A stretch of DNA of 64,000 bases from JAEUIG01 sp046349775 (GCA_046349775.1 JAXMBS010000002.1:62001-126000); one strand, 5' to 3'; counted from the stretch's first letter, positions 26,853 through 35,942 are shown. Notes: generated from the letters alone by a model not told the origin. Made by a program: numbers and translations.

Positions 26853-27305
26853 GATGCTCAAGCACACGCTGTCCTGCATCCGCACATCAGCCAGGTGCTC
26901 GCCCGCGCCGGTCACAGCTCGCAGGTGCTGATTGCCGACGGCAACTATCCGGCATCCCACACGCTCGGCCCAAATGCCGAACTGGTCAGCCTGAACCTGT
27001 CGCCGGGGATCGTGAGCTGCTGCGACGTGCTCCGCGCCCTCGTCACGGCCATTCCCATCGAGGCGGCCAACACGATGGGGATTCCCGACAGCGATCCGCT
27101 GTCGAAGTCCGGCGAGCCACCGATCTGGGCCGATTTCCGGCAGATCCTTCAAGTAGAAGTCGCCGTCGCGCTCGAGCCGATCTCGCGATGGGACTTCTAC
27201 GAGGCGGCGTCGTCCCCGAGACACGTCCTCACCATCCAGACGGCTGACCAGGCACTGTATGCCAATCTGCTGCTGACGATCGGCGTGCGAAAGCCCAGCG
27301 AGTGA
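26853..27305 (+). CDS. FucU/RbsD sugar mutarotase, frameshift near start
   Basis: About 150 residues. FucU/RbsD proteins interconvert the anomers of fucose or ribose in the cytoplasm. The N terminus MLKHTLS at 26853 and the continuation LHPHISQVLARAGHSSQVLIADGNYPASH are in different frames; one base is missing (or two are extra) near 26871. The rest is intact and shows the catalytic His of 'ARAGH', the IADGNYP loop and the C-terminal TADQALYANLLLTIGV. A shorter product could start at the GTG at 26895 but would lack the first helix. It is divergent from a glycosidase-like gene, consistent with sugar catabolism. Confidence 0.8.
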   Translation, partial: DAQAHAVLHPHISQVLARAGHSSQVLIADGNYPASHTLGPNAELVSLNLSPGIVSCCDVLRALVTAIPIEAANTMGIPDSDPLSKSGEPPIWADFRQILQVEVAVALEPISRWDFYEAASSPRHVLTIQTADQALYANLLLTIGVRKPSE

Positions 27306-27325
27306 ACGTTTGCATCGGCGAAGCA

Positions 27326-27367
27326 AGGACGCAGATGGCGCAGATTAAAGAGACTCACGCAGATCAG
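27326..27367. repeat. GACGCAGA microrepeat
   Basis: Reads ggacgcagatggcgcagatt, then aaagagactcacgcagatca. It is a degenerate repeat of the GACGCAGAG class, also at 48979-49016. It lies just after fucU. Confidence 0.5.
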
Positions 27368-27482
27368 ACAAGCAGGTCAGCCGCGCTCAACTCCACCGCT
27401 CGCCGTTGTCGCATCCACATCTGCGCAAATCATTTGAATCTGAGCCCTCCGCGTCCCGTCTCGTCTGACTTCTGACCTCTGC

Positions 27483-28402
27483 TCAAAACCGGTACTTCGG
27501 ATTCGTCCGGTCGAAGTCGAGTCTGTGAATCCGACGTTCGTTTTCAAGTTGCCGTAGGTGTACTCCTCGATCAGGACCGGCTTGGCCCCCGGCTGCGGCG
27601 GGAAGCCCCAGTTCTCGAGCCGGGTGGCGATGCGGTGCTCCTTGTCGATGTACAGCCGCGTAATGTGGAACTTGAATTGCTTTCGCGGTCGCGGATGGCT
27701 GGACTCGATCGCCAGACACGGACGTTCGCTGATTTTGGCGTTGTGATAGTACTTCACGTCGCACTCGGCGTATTGCGACTCGCTTTCCCAACGGGCGACG
27801 AGCGACTTCAGCATGTTGCGCAGGCCGATTTCAGTGATCTTGTGCCGGCTGTGCTTGAGAACCTGTGGATTGTCCGGAGCGAGCGAAATCGTGCCGAAGA
27901 ATGACTTGAAGCCTGAGCCTTCGTGGGCGAGGAGCTTGTTTTCATTTCGCCCATCGAAGTAGATCACCTCGCGGCCGGCGTTCGCGCCCCCGAACAGCAG
28001 ATACACGCTGAACGGCTCCTCGCGGAACTTCATCTGCATGTTTTCGACGACCAGTTCACCGCCGACAAGCTCCTTCCGCGCAATCGACGCCTGGTAGTCG
28101 CGGACTTCGGCGAGCTGATCGAGGCTCTCCTGCGCCAAGCGAATGGCCGGTTTCAGCGGGTGCTCTTCGACGGGCTGCTCCGACCCGGTTTGGGGAGTCG
28201 AGGCGTCGGGCGCAGTCTGGGGGGTTGTTGTGGCGGTGGCTGTCGCAGGCGGATTTGTCGAACTGCGGGCGGCGGTGCCGGGAGTGGACCTCAGCAGCGG
28301 CCGGGGGATTGGCTCCTCCGCACCGGCAAAGGCTGCAATCAGGGCAACCGGTGCAGCGATCAGCAGGAAGCGGCGCAACAGCAGCGACGGACGGCTGGTC
28401 AT
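27483..28402 (-). CDS. DUF1571 protein, secreted, one frameshift
   Basis: About 306 residues. Signal peptide (LLIAAPVALIAAFAG) and a Thr/Pro-rich linker (residues 30-80), then the DUF1571 domain: LAQESLDQLAEVRDYQASIARKE, EPFSVYLLFGGANAGREVIY and LYIDKEHRIATRLENWGFPP. Near 27526 one base is missing, so NVGFTD-LDFDRTNPKYRF falls into another frame. Without repair the frame runs on to 27377 through a TCTGACCTC-type intergenic tract and gains an unlikely tail. DUF1571 resembles lipoprotein-carrier-like (LolA/outer-membrane) folds in pattern, but its function is unknown. Confidence 0.75.
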
Positions 28403-28803
28403 CGGGCGAGGTGTCCTGGCGCGCAGAATTGGGGGATCGGCCCAACGGGGGGCGAGAGTATACGCGGGGTGTCGGAGAGGGGGTCAAGAGAGGTTTTTGA
28501 GCCCCAAATACCTCCCACGCCGGACTTTGATGATCGAGTCGAATCCCGATCGGGATCCACTGTCCATGGTCCATTGCAAGAACGCACCGAGGCTCCTTCC
28601 GATCGACAATGGACTGAGGCGGTGCGCGACACCCGCTCAGCGGCGCATTCAATCGGCCCACCTGTACCGTGCACAGCGTGCCGTCACCGCACACCGAATT
28701 CTCACAAATCTGCACTGATATTGACCGTTTTTCAGCGATCTCGCATAGTCCCGCGCCCGCTGCGGGGACGCAGCGGACTCCTCAAGACCAGGGATGGTGC
28801 GGC
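28403..28803. other. Divergent gap, no gene seen
   Basis: The space between the DUF1571 gene and the 217-residue hypothetical gene must hold two divergent promoters, but none is distinct enough to mark. A small palindrome CCGATCGG (about 28546) is the only symmetric feature. Confidence 0.4.
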
Positions 28804-29457
28804 ATGAAGCGGTGGATCACAAACCTGACGATCGCCGGATATCTGGGCGCGCTGGCGCTGGGCCTGCTGAGCCATGCGGTCATGTACTACAGCCACAAGA
28901 ACCCGCTGATGTACCTGATCGTCTGGGACATGTACTGCGGCTGGTCGGCGTTCGAGTCGCGGCTGCACGTGCTGGCCGAAACGTATGGAGGCGAGCACTA
29001 CGAAGTGCTCCCGGCGCCCTGGGGTGAGTTTCACCCGTACCAGGGGCCGAGCCGGCGACACTACGACACGCGGACGCTGGTGGTGCCGCGGATGGCGGAG
29101 CTTGTGCTGGAGCATACGGAACACGAACCGATCCGCCGCTTGATCGTGGTCGAGGAAGCCTGGTCGAAGAAGTTCAACCTGCCCGACGAACTCTGGGCGC
29201 TGCGGCACAACGAACCTAAGGACAAGCACTCGTATTATCACGTCCGCTGCGTGAAGGACCTCGACACCGGCGAGGTCTCACGCGGCAACGAATGGGTTAA
29301 TGCGCTGGCGAACGAAATGCTCAAGGACAATCCCCGGCTGATGGCGGACGTCAAGCGCGGGCATACGTTCTTTGCGGTCGACCCGTCGCTGAAAGAGGCG
29401 TACGGCAACGGTGTGACGCCGGCGGGATACAGCGTGCCACAGCCCGGCTCTCCGTAG
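28804..29457 (+). CDS. Membrane-anchored hypothetical partner of HTTM
   Basis: 217 residues. One N-terminal membrane segment (LTIAGYLGALALGLLSHAVMY), then a soluble domain with an aromatic-rich start (LIVWDMYCGWSAFESRLHVLAE), EVLPAPWGEFHPYQGPSRRHYDTR and a C-terminal FFAVDPSLKEAY. I chose this ATG because upstream codons lack coding bias. It stands 90 bases before the HTTM gene on the same strand. Pairs of this kind occur in planctomycetes, and the soluble part may face the periplasm. No catalytic motif recognised. Confidence 0.65.
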   Translation: MKRWITNLTIAGYLGALALGLLSHAVMYYSHKNPLMYLIVWDMYCGWSAFESRLHVLAETYGGEHYEVLPAPWGEFHPYQGPSRRHYDTRTLVVPRMAELVLEHTEHEPIRRLIVVEEAWSKKFNLPDELWALRHNEPKDKHSYYHVRCVKDLDTGEVSRGNEWVNALANEMLKDNPRLMADVKRGHTFFAVDPSLKEAYGNGVTPAGYSVPQPGSP

Positions 29458-29547
29458 CACGGAGTCACCGAGCGCCGGCGGCGCCGGCGAGATGGACGAG
29501 TCCCGCGGCCCTCCCCTGATTCAGACCCGGTCACAAGGATGCGACCC

Positions 29548-31077
29548 ATGCAGTCCCCTCTGGAACTTGGCGCGCCAAAACGCCTCATCGACCACGTGCG
29601 GGAATTCTTCTATGCCGAGCGCACGCCGTACGGCCTGGCGCTGATCCGCATTTTCTTGCCGTGGGTGATGCTGATCGACGGCGGTCCGCGGCTGTTCCAG
29701 GTCCGTGAGCTGTATTCCAGCGACGGCGCCACGGCGCCGCTGTGGGAAGCCTACGGGTCGGCGCCCTTCGTGCCGACTTTTCCGGCGCCGGTTGCGGTGG
29801 CCGGCTACGCAGCGCTCATCTTCCTGCTGCTGGCAGCATCGGCGGGGTGGCTGACGCGATTGTCGCTGATCAGTGCGACCGTGCTGTACATGTACTTCAT
29901 CCCGTTGGACATGATCAGCACGCTCAACAAGTACACGGTGCTCAGCGGGCACGTGATGTTCCTGCTGAGCGTCTCCCAGTGCGGCAGCGTGTGGTCGGTC
30001 GATGCGTGGCTGGCGCGGCGACGGACCGGAGCGCCGCTGCAACGACCGCGATTTGCAGTCTGGCCGCAGCGACTGATCCAGTTGCTAATCTGCATCGTGT
30101 ATCTGGCGGCGGCATTCACAAAGATGCATACGCCCAGCTTCTTCAGCGGCGATCAACTCGTGTTCTGGATGCTGACGGACACGACGGCCAGCAATCCCCT
30201 CGGGGACTGGATGTCGATGTACCCGGCGCTAGCCCCCGTGACGGGCTACCTGACGGTAATCTGGGAGGTGGCGTTCATCTTCGTGTCGTGGCGGGGAGTG
30301 GGCCGGACGTGCATGCTCTCGGTCGGCCTGGTGTTCCACGCGCTGACGTTCTTCATGCTGGGTCTGATCGTCTTCCCGCTGCTGTATTGCGTGTTGTACC
30401 TGTCCTGGCTGCACGAATCGGACGTCGAGAGGCTGGCGGCCTGGTGGCGTCGCCGAACAGGACGGACAATCGACGCGGAACCGACCGCGTGCGAAGCAGG
30501 CCCTTCGCGGTGGGCCGCCTGGTTCGGCCCGGCGCCCAGCGCCGCACTCTTTGCGACGTTGCTGGCGGCGACCGCTGTGACTGCGGTGGAACTGGATCAC
30601 CGCGCGGACCTGTACGGTGAGCGCCGGCCGGAGGGGCGATATGCGCTCGAAAAGCTGTCGCCGGCGCGGGCGCGGGAACTGCTCCGCTCTGACACGCGGT
30701 TGCGTTCGCACGACAAGATGTTCGCGTTCAACATTGGATCGACGGTCATCGGCGGGATCCTGGCGAACCGCCGCGACACGTTCGAGTACAACGAACCGGT
30801 GGTCGTCCAGTGCAGCCTGATCTGGCCGCATGAGGACATGTGGATCGAGTTCAATCTGCACGACGCCGAGGGTCGGATCATCTCCCGCAACGGCCAGTTC
30901 GCTCCGCGCGAATTCTTTCGCGTGAGCCATACGCATACGTTCGGCGAAGGGCTGCCCCCTGGCGATTACCAGTGGGTGCTGCGATACGACGGGCTCGACA
31001 TCGCGCGGCGCCCGTTCCGCCTGGGGGGAGAGGACATTCCGCCGGCGGCTCCGACGACCGCGGCCGTGATTCCCTGA
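29548..31077 (+). CDS. HTTM-domain membrane protein
   Basis: 509 residues. AAGGA eight bases before this ATG favours it over the one at 29539. About eight membrane helices match the horizontally transferred transmembrane (HTTM) domain related to vitamin K-dependent gamma-carboxylase: TPYGLALIRIFLPWVMLIDG, LYMYFIPLDMISTLNKYTV and AAAFTKMHTPSFFSGD. A C-terminal soluble beta domain of about 150 residues follows (VVVQCSLIWPHEDMWIEFNL ... LPPGDYQWVLRYDGLDI). Bacterial HTTM proteins have no assigned reaction; carboxylation of glutamate is not implied. It is probably in one operon with the upstream membrane-anchored gene. Confidence 0.8.
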   Translation: MQSPLELGAPKRLIDHVREFFYAERTPYGLALIRIFLPWVMLIDGGPRLFQVRELYSSDGATAPLWEAYGSAPFVPTFPAPVAVAGYAALIFLLLAASAGWLTRLSLISATVLYMYFIPLDMISTLNKYTVLSGHVMFLLSVSQCGSVWSVDAWLARRRTGAPLQRPRFAVWPQRLIQLLICIVYLAAAFTKMHTPSFFSGDQLVFWMLTDTTASNPLGDWMSMYPALAPVTGYLTVIWEVAFIFVSWRGVGRTCMLSVGLVFHALTFFMLGLIVFPLLYCVLYLSWLHESDVERLAAWWRRRTGRTIDAEPTACEAGPSRWAAWFGPAPSAALFATLLAATAVTAVELDHRADLYGERRPEGRYALEKLSPARARELLRSDTRLRSHDKMFAFNIGSTVIGGILANRRDTFEYNEPVVVQCSLIWPHEDMWIEFNLHDAEGRIISRNGQFAPREFFRVSHTHTFGEGLPPGDYQWVLRYDGLDIARRPFRLGGEDIPPAAPTTAAVIP

Positions 31078-31118
31078 TTGCCCTGCGTCCACGGACAACC
31101 GTCCGTCCGCCCGGAAGG

Positions 31119-33116
31119 CTATCCGGCGGCGACCAGCGGTTCTCCCTTGGGCGTACCCGGAGTTCGCTGGACCGGCGGCCCGATCAGCTTGGCGATGTCG
31201 TCGCGATCGAGCAATTCCTGCTCCAGCAGCCCCTTGGCGATCTTGTCCAGCTTCTCGCGATGCTCGTTGAGCATCGCTGTGGCACGATCATGAGCCGCGT
31301 TCAGGAACCGCTGCGTCTCCTGGTCGATCGTGAACGCCGTCTTTTCGCTGTACTGGCGGGCTTCGTGCATCTCTTTGCCGAGGAACGGATGCTCTTCGCC
31401 GTCGCGGAAGGCGACGGGACCGACGACGTCGCTCATCCCCCAGTAGCCGATCATCCGCCGCGCGATGTGCGTCGCCCGTTTCAGATCGTCTTCGGCGCCT
31501 GCCGAGAATTCGTCGAACACCAGCTTCTCTGCGGCGCGCCCGGCCAGGAACACCGTCAGTTCGGCGTGCAGCCGCTTTTCGCCAATGTGGTACCGTTCTT
31601 CTTCGGGCAGCATCTGGGTCACGCCCAGCGCCCGCCCGCGCGGAATAATGGTCACCTTGTGCACAGGGTCGACGTCCGGCAGCAGCCACGCCAGCAGCGC
31701 GTGGCCGGCTTCGTGATACGCGGTCATCTCCCGCTCATGCGGGTTGAGGACTTCCTCGCGCTTGGCGCCCATCAGGATCTTGTCGCGGGCGGTTTCAAAG
31801 TCCTCCATCGTCACGGAGTTCTTGCCTTCCCGCGTGGCGTTCAGCGCCGCCTCGTTGACCAGGTTCCGCAGGTCGGCGCCGGAAAAGCCGATCGTGCCCG
31901 CCGCAATTTTTTCAAGGTCGACGTCGTCCGCAAGCGCGACCTTGCGCACGTGCACCTTGAGAATTCCGACTCGCCCCTGCCGCGACGGCCGTTCCACTGT
32001 CACGTGCCGGTCGAACCGTCCCGGACGCAGCAGGGCGGGGTCGAGCACGTCCGGCCGGTTCGTCGCCGCAATGACGATGACCGCCTCGCTCTGCTGGAAA
32101 CCGTCCATTTCACTCAGGATCTGGTTCAGCGTCTGTTCGCGCTCGTCGTGTCCGCCTCCCAGGCCTGCACCGCGCATCCGGCCGACCGCGTCAATCTCGT
32201 CGATGAACAGAATGCTCGGCGCATTCTCCTTTGCCGTGCGGAACATGTCCCGCACCCGGCTCGCCCCGACTCCGACGAACATCTGGATGAATTCCGAGCC
32301 GCTGATCGAGAAAAACGGCGCCCCGGCCTCGCCGGCCGTTGCGCGGGCCAGCAGGGTTTTCCCGGTCCCTGGCGGTCCCATCAGCAGCACGCCCTTGGGA
32401 ATCTGCGCGCCCAGTCGCTGGAACTTGGCCGGGTCCTTGAGGAACTCGACCACCTCCTGCAGCTCGCGCTTCGCGTGTTCCATGCCGGCGACGTCATCGA
32501 ACGTGTTTCGCTGGTCGCTGGCTCGAAACCGCTTCGCCGGACTGCGGATGAAACTGCCGAACATTCCCGACGACAGCGGATCGGCCGTGCGCCGCATCAT
32601 GTACAGGAAGAATCCCATCAGGATGAACAACGGCATCGACCACAGCAGCAGCTCGGTGAACAGCCCGATCGACTGGTTCAGTTCGGAGAACGGCACCTTG
32701 TTCTTGATCAACGTGTTGATCAGGGTGCGGTCCTCGAGATTCATGACGGTCGTGTTGAACGCCTCCTTGAGCGGCGGCGCAGAGACCCCCGGCTTGGCCG
32801 CCGGATTCTCGGGAATCGTCCGCCAGCGGCCGATCAGCGTCGCGCCGACGATTTCCACGCTGGCGACGTTGTCCTTGTCGAGCTGCTCGAGGAAGAAGCT
32901 GTAATCGACGTGCGTGCCGGTGCGTTCCGGCGAGGCCTGCCATTGCCAGTAGGCGATCAGCAGGATCACCAGCAGGGCGATCACCCAGAACGGCGGAATG
33001 CCGCTGCGCGGAGCGTCTTCAGCGGTGCGGCGCGCTCCCCGCGCTCCGGGCGTGCGCGAGGCATCGTTCTGTCGCTCGCCCGCGTTCGAGGAGAGAGTTT
33101 CCCGTTCTTCCGCCAT
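31119..33116 (-). CDS. ftsH: ATP-dependent zinc metalloprotease FtsH
   Basis: 665 residues. Two membrane helices (about residues 43-58 and 153-173) surround a periplasmic loop. The AAA+ domain follows, with Walker A GPPGTGKT at 247-254, Walker B LFIDEI at 303-308 and the second region of homology ATNRPDVLDPALLRPGRFD. Then comes the M41 peptidase domain with zinc-binding HEAGH at 468-472 and a later conserved Asp in GAEDDLKRAT. FtsH degrades misassembled membrane proteins and regulatory substrates as a hexamer. The C terminus (TPGTPKGEPLVAAG) is short and unstructured. It reads convergently with the HTTM gene, 41 bases apart. Planctomycetes often have several FtsH paralogues; this one is complete. 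Confidence 0.95.
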   Translation of the reverse strand: MAEERETLSSNAGERQNDASRTPGARGARRTAEDAPRSGIPPFWVIALLVILLIAYWQWQASPERTGTHVDYSFFLEQLDKDNVASVEIVGATLIGRWRTIPENPAAKPGVSAPPLKEAFNTTVMNLEDRTLINTLIKNKVPFSELNQSIGLFTELLLWSMPLFILMGFFLYMMRRTADPLSSGMFGSFIRSPAKRFRASDQRNTFDDVAGMEHAKRELQEVVEFLKDPAKFQRLGAQIPKGVLLMGPPGTGKTLLARATAGEAGAPFFSISGSEFIQMFVGVGASRVRDMFRTAKENAPSILFIDEIDAVGRMRGAGLGGGHDEREQTLNQILSEMDGFQQSEAVIVIAATNRPDVLDPALLRPGRFDRHVTVERPSRQGRVGILKVHVRKVALADDVDLEKIAAGTIGFSGADLRNLVNEAALNATREGKNSVTMEDFETARDKILMGAKREEVLNPHEREMTAYHEAGHALLAWLLPDVDPVHKVTIIPRGRALGVTQMLPEEERYHIGEKRLHAELTVFLAGRAAEKLVFDEFSAGAEDDLKRATHIARRMIGYWGMSDVVGPVAFRDGEEHPFLGKEMHEARQYSEKTAFTIDQETQRFLNAAHDRATAMLNEHREKLDKIAKGLLEQELLDRDDIAKLIGPPVQRTPGTPKGEPLVAAG

Positions 33117-33295
33117 GCATCACCCGCTCAAGACTGCTTCACTGAACCCGGCGTCGTGGCATTTTACGGGCGCAACTCGCTGCGGCGGTGAATCTTTGCG
33201 GATTCCCGCGGCGACGGCGCCCCAGTGCGCTCACCAGGGACTGCGGCAGCGTAGCTGACAAGCGCGTTTGCCGCAAACCGTTCCCGACACGGGAA

Positions 33296-33946
33296 CTAGC
33301 TTCGCTGCAGCCGATCCAGGTCGGCCGGCGTGTCCAGGTCCAGCAGCACCTCCTCCGTTTTTGCGGCGATCTCGCACACCAGTTCCGGATGGTCGCGAAC
33401 CAACCGGTTCAGTCCTGCACCCTCGGGAATGCCCGCCACGGCCTGAGCCAGGTCCCACGAGAAACAGGTCGGATGTCCACGACGGCCCGCATACACCGGC
33501 ACAAGGATCTGCGAGCATTCAGACCGACGGGCCGCCAGGAGTGCCGAAATGACTGCGGACTCGAGCAGCGGATGATCGGCCGGCGCCAGCAGCCACGCAT
33601 CCCTCGGCGTGGGCGACTGTTCCCGCTGCACTGCCTCCAGCAGCACTTCCACGCTGGCGCGCATGTCGGGCGTACCAGCCGTGAGCACGACTCGCGCAGC
33701 CGTCGTCGCGAGTTCCGACTGCAATGCCACGTCTGATTCCCTCACCAACACGTACACGACGGTTGTTCCGCCGGTGCACAAAGCGTTAACCAGGCCTCGA
33801 ATGACTGTGCGTCCGTTGATGTTCAACAGCAGTTTCGGCTGACCCATGCGTCGCGAGTGCCCCGCCGCGGGAACGACGGCGAAAACGCGGGCGGGAGGAG
33901 GAGAACGTCCCGGCGCGCCGGGACCGGGTTCAGGATTCAGGGACAT
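33296..33946 (-). CDS. MobA/MocA-like nucleotidyltransferase
   Basis: 216 residues from the ATG at 33946. The signature VVPAAGHSRRMGQPKLLLNI near residue 24 is the nucleotide-binding loop of MobA-like NTP transferases, and the lysine fits. LAPADHPLLES holds the metal-binding aspartate, and GRRGHPTCFSWDLA the substrate loop. The closest types are MocA (molybdopterin cytidylyltransferase) and related sugar-1-phosphate enzymes; the substrate is not certain. The first residues (MSLNPEPGPGAPG) are encoded by a GGATTCAG repeat, so the ancestral start may be near residue 20. No molybdenum genes are adjacent. Confidence 0.78.
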   Translation of the reverse strand: MSLNPEPGPGAPGRSPPPARVFAVVPAAGHSRRMGQPKLLLNINGRTVIRGLVNALCTGGTTVVYVLVRESDVALQSELATTAARVVLTAGTPDMRASVEVLLEAVQREQSPTPRDAWLLAPADHPLLESAVISALLAARRSECSQILVPVYAGRRGHPTCFSWDLAQAVAGIPEGAGLNRLVRDHPELVCEIAAKTEEVLLDLDTPADLDRLQRS

Positions 33947-33964
33947 CTGAGGATGCAGGATTCC
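33927..33964. repeat. GGTTCAGGATTCAG repeat at a gene start
   Basis: Reads ggttcaggattcagggacat, then ctgaggatgcaggattcc. It spans the chosen start of the nucleotidyltransferase gene and is partly translated by it. Confidence 0.55.
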
Positions 33965-34107
33965 GTGGCGACGATCAACACCCGACACATTGGCGGGTCG
34001 CCCATCCCGCCATATCGATCAACCATAAGCCATGCGTCTCTACGCGATCGGCATTGCACACTCTATCATCGGCCGGAAGTCCAGGCAGTTCCTGAGCAGA
34101 CCGACGG

Positions 34108-34938
34108 ATGGAAATCGCGATTGCACTCGTGGCCCTGACGGCGATGGAAATCGTCCTGGGGATTGACAATATCGTGTTCATCGCGATCCTCGCCGGTCGC
34201 CTGCCGGAGCAACAACGCGGCAAGGCTCGCACCCTGGGCCTGAGTTTGGCGCTCGTCACGCGGATCCTGCTGCTGTTCGGCATCAAGCTGGTGCTGGGAC
34301 TGACGGCGCCGCTCTTTCACCTGTCGGACTTCCTGCCGGCCGCCTGGTTTGATCCACACGTCCTGGCAGCGGCGGCGGAAACAGGTGCTGCACAGGCGAC
34401 CTCGACCACAGTCCACGTGAGCCGCGGCATCGCGATCAATGCAATCTCCGTCCGCGATCTGATCTTATTGGCCGGCGGTCTGTTCCTGATCGGCAAAAGC
34501 GTGCACGAGATTCATCATAAGATTGAAGGCCTCGAGAATCCGCATACGGTGAAACCCGCCGGCTTTGCCGCCGTCGTGGCCCAGATTGGCTTGCTGGATA
34601 TGGTGTTCTCTCTGGACTCGGTGATCACGGCGATCGGAATGGTCCCGCCGGAGCGTCTGTGGATCATGGTGGTGGCGATCATTCTGTCGATGATCGTGAT
34701 GCTCGCTTTTTCGGGCAAGGTGAGCGCATTCATCGAACGCCATCCGACGTTGAAGATTCTGGCCCTCAGCTTTCTCATTCTGATCGGCGTGCTGCTGGTT
34801 GCCGAAGGGATCGGCACGCACTTCAATAAGGGTTACATTTACTTCGCGATGGCCTTTTCACTCGTTGTCGAAATGATCAACATGCGCGTCCGTACTCCGC
34901 GCACGTCGGTCAAACCGCCGTCCGGTGAAGGCATTTGA
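34108..34938 (+). CDS. TerC-family membrane protein
   Basis: 276 residues, about eight membrane segments. Family marks are MEIVLGIDNIVFIAIL near the N terminus, NPHTVKPAGF in the central loop, LDMVFSLDSVITAIGM, and SAFIERHPTLKILALSFLIL near the end. The paired membrane aspartates (LGIDN and SLDSV) are those of the metal-binding site. TerC proteins are now linked mainly to manganese export and to metal loading of secreted proteins; tellurite resistance is the historical name. No manganese riboswitch (yybP-ykoY type) is visible before the gene. It stands alone on the plus strand. Confidence 0.87.
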   Translation: MEIAIALVALTAMEIVLGIDNIVFIAILAGRLPEQQRGKARTLGLSLALVTRILLLFGIKLVLGLTAPLFHLSDFLPAAWFDPHVLAAAAETGAAQATSTTVHVSRGIAINAISVRDLILLAGGLFLIGKSVHEIHHKIEGLENPHTVKPAGFAAVVAQIGLLDMVFSLDSVITAIGMVPPERLWIMVVAIILSMIVMLAFSGKVSAFIERHPTLKILALSFLILIGVLLVAEGIGTHFNKGYIYFAMAFSLVVEMINMRVRTPRTSVKPPSGEGI

Positions 34939-34954
34939 GAAAAACAAAGGGAGG

Positions 34955-35040
34955 AGGGTTAAGGGTTAGTGAATTGCCACTCCCACACTTCCCCTTGACC
35001 CTCAGCCCTAACCCCTTAGCCTTAAGCTCTCAGCTCCTTT
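34955..35040. repeat. Telomere-like TTAAGGGTTAG / CCCTAACCCCTTAG tract
   Basis: Between terC-like and FAH genes the plus strand reads gggttaagggttag, then 20 bases later ccccttgaccctcagcccta followed by accccttagccttaagctct. The two parts are imperfect inverted repeats. The tract ends about 20 bases before the FAH start. Confidence 0.6.
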
Positions 35041-35059
35041 TCCACACTGACGCACCTCC

Positions 35060-35866
35060 ATGAGAATCATCCGCTACCGCGACGCACAGGGAAACACGCA
35101 CTTTGGCAGCCAGCGGCCGGACGGCTCGGCAACGCGACTGGAAGGAGAGTTGTTTTCGGGCCTGCGCGATACGCAGCAACCGGCCGACGTTCAACGACTC
35201 CTCGCGCCATTGCATCCGGCCGACATCTTCTGCATCGGTCTCAACTACCGGCGGCATGCCGAAGAGGGCAAGAACCCCATTCCCGAGCAGCCGGTGCTGT
35301 TCATGAAGGCGTCCTCCGCCGTTCAGCATCCGGGGGCGCCGATCCGCCTGCCGCGCAAGCTCCGCAGTGACGCCGTGGATTATGAATGCGAGCTGGCAGT
35401 CGTCATCGGCAAGGAATGCCATAATGTTTCGAAGGCGCACGCGCTGGAGTACGTCCTCGGCTACACGTGCGCCAACGACGTTTCCGCCCGCGACTGGCAG
35501 TTGAAATGGGGGGGCGGTCAATGGTGTCGCGGCAAGACGTTCGCAACGTTCTGTCCGCTCGGGCCGGTGCTCGTCACGCGCGACGAAATCCCCAATCCCA
35601 ACGCCCTCAAGATCAAGACGATCCTCAATGGCCAGACGATGCAGGACTGGTCGACCGATGACATGATTTTTGACGTACCGACGCTGATCGAGTTCCTCAG
35701 CGGCAGCACGGTGCTCTCGCCGGGCACGGTGATCCTGACCGGCACTCCGCACGGGGTCGGCGCCGCGCGGAAACCACCGGTGTTCCTGCAACCGGGGGAT
35801 TCGGTGACAATCGAGATCGAGAAGATCGGCGCTCTGACGAATCCCGTCGTCGCGGAAGAAGCATAA
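35060..35866 (+). CDS. Fumarylacetoacetate hydrolase family protein
   Basis: 268 residues, the standard length for the family. The catalytic core begins at ADIFCIGLNYRRHAEE, then DYECELAVVIGKE with the metal-binding glutamates, YTCANDVSARDWQ, and a C-terminal VLSPGTVILTGTPHGVGA. These enzymes hydrolyse or decarboxylate beta-keto acids (fumarylpyruvate, acylpyruvates, 2-hydroxyhepta-2,4-dienedioate), using Mg or Mn. The substrate here is unknown. ATG with CACCTCC eight bases upstream has no good purine ribosome site, so initiation may be leaderless-like. It faces the small basic-protein gene, and the pair share a hairpin. Confidence 0.86.
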   Translation: MRIIRYRDAQGNTHFGSQRPDGSATRLEGELFSGLRDTQQPADVQRLLAPLHPADIFCIGLNYRRHAEEGKNPIPEQPVLFMKASSAVQHPGAPIRLPRKLRSDAVDYECELAVVIGKECHNVSKAHALEYVLGYTCANDVSARDWQLKWGGGQWCRGKTFATFCPLGPVLVTRDEIPNPNALKIKTILNGQTMQDWSTDDMIFDVPTLIEFLSGSTVLSPGTVILTGTPHGVGAARKPPVFLQPGDSVTIEIEKIGALTNPVVAEEA

Positions 35867-35884
35867 GCACGACGCCAACAAAAA

Positions 35885-35914
35885 TGTCCCGGACGTCGGT
35901 CAACGTCCGGGACA
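35885..35914. terminator. Perfect 12 bp hairpin between convergent genes
   Basis: Arms TGTCCCGGACGT and ACGTCCGGGACA, six-base loop. On the minus strand it is followed by TTTTTGTTGG, so it is a good factor-independent terminator for the small basic-protein gene. On the plus strand it is weaker. Confidence 0.85.
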
Positions 35915-35942
35915 TGCATAGTTTGTTGGAAGAAGAGAGGTT

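Noticed and set aside
30840..33191. 783-residue plus-strand frame across ftsH
   Set aside because: Pure shadow of ftsH, no domains; the minus-strand gene is unmistakable.
34108..34938. Naming the TerC-family gene a tellurite-resistance gene
   Set aside because: No other ter genes are present; the family is now tied mainly to metal export, so a neutral name is safer.
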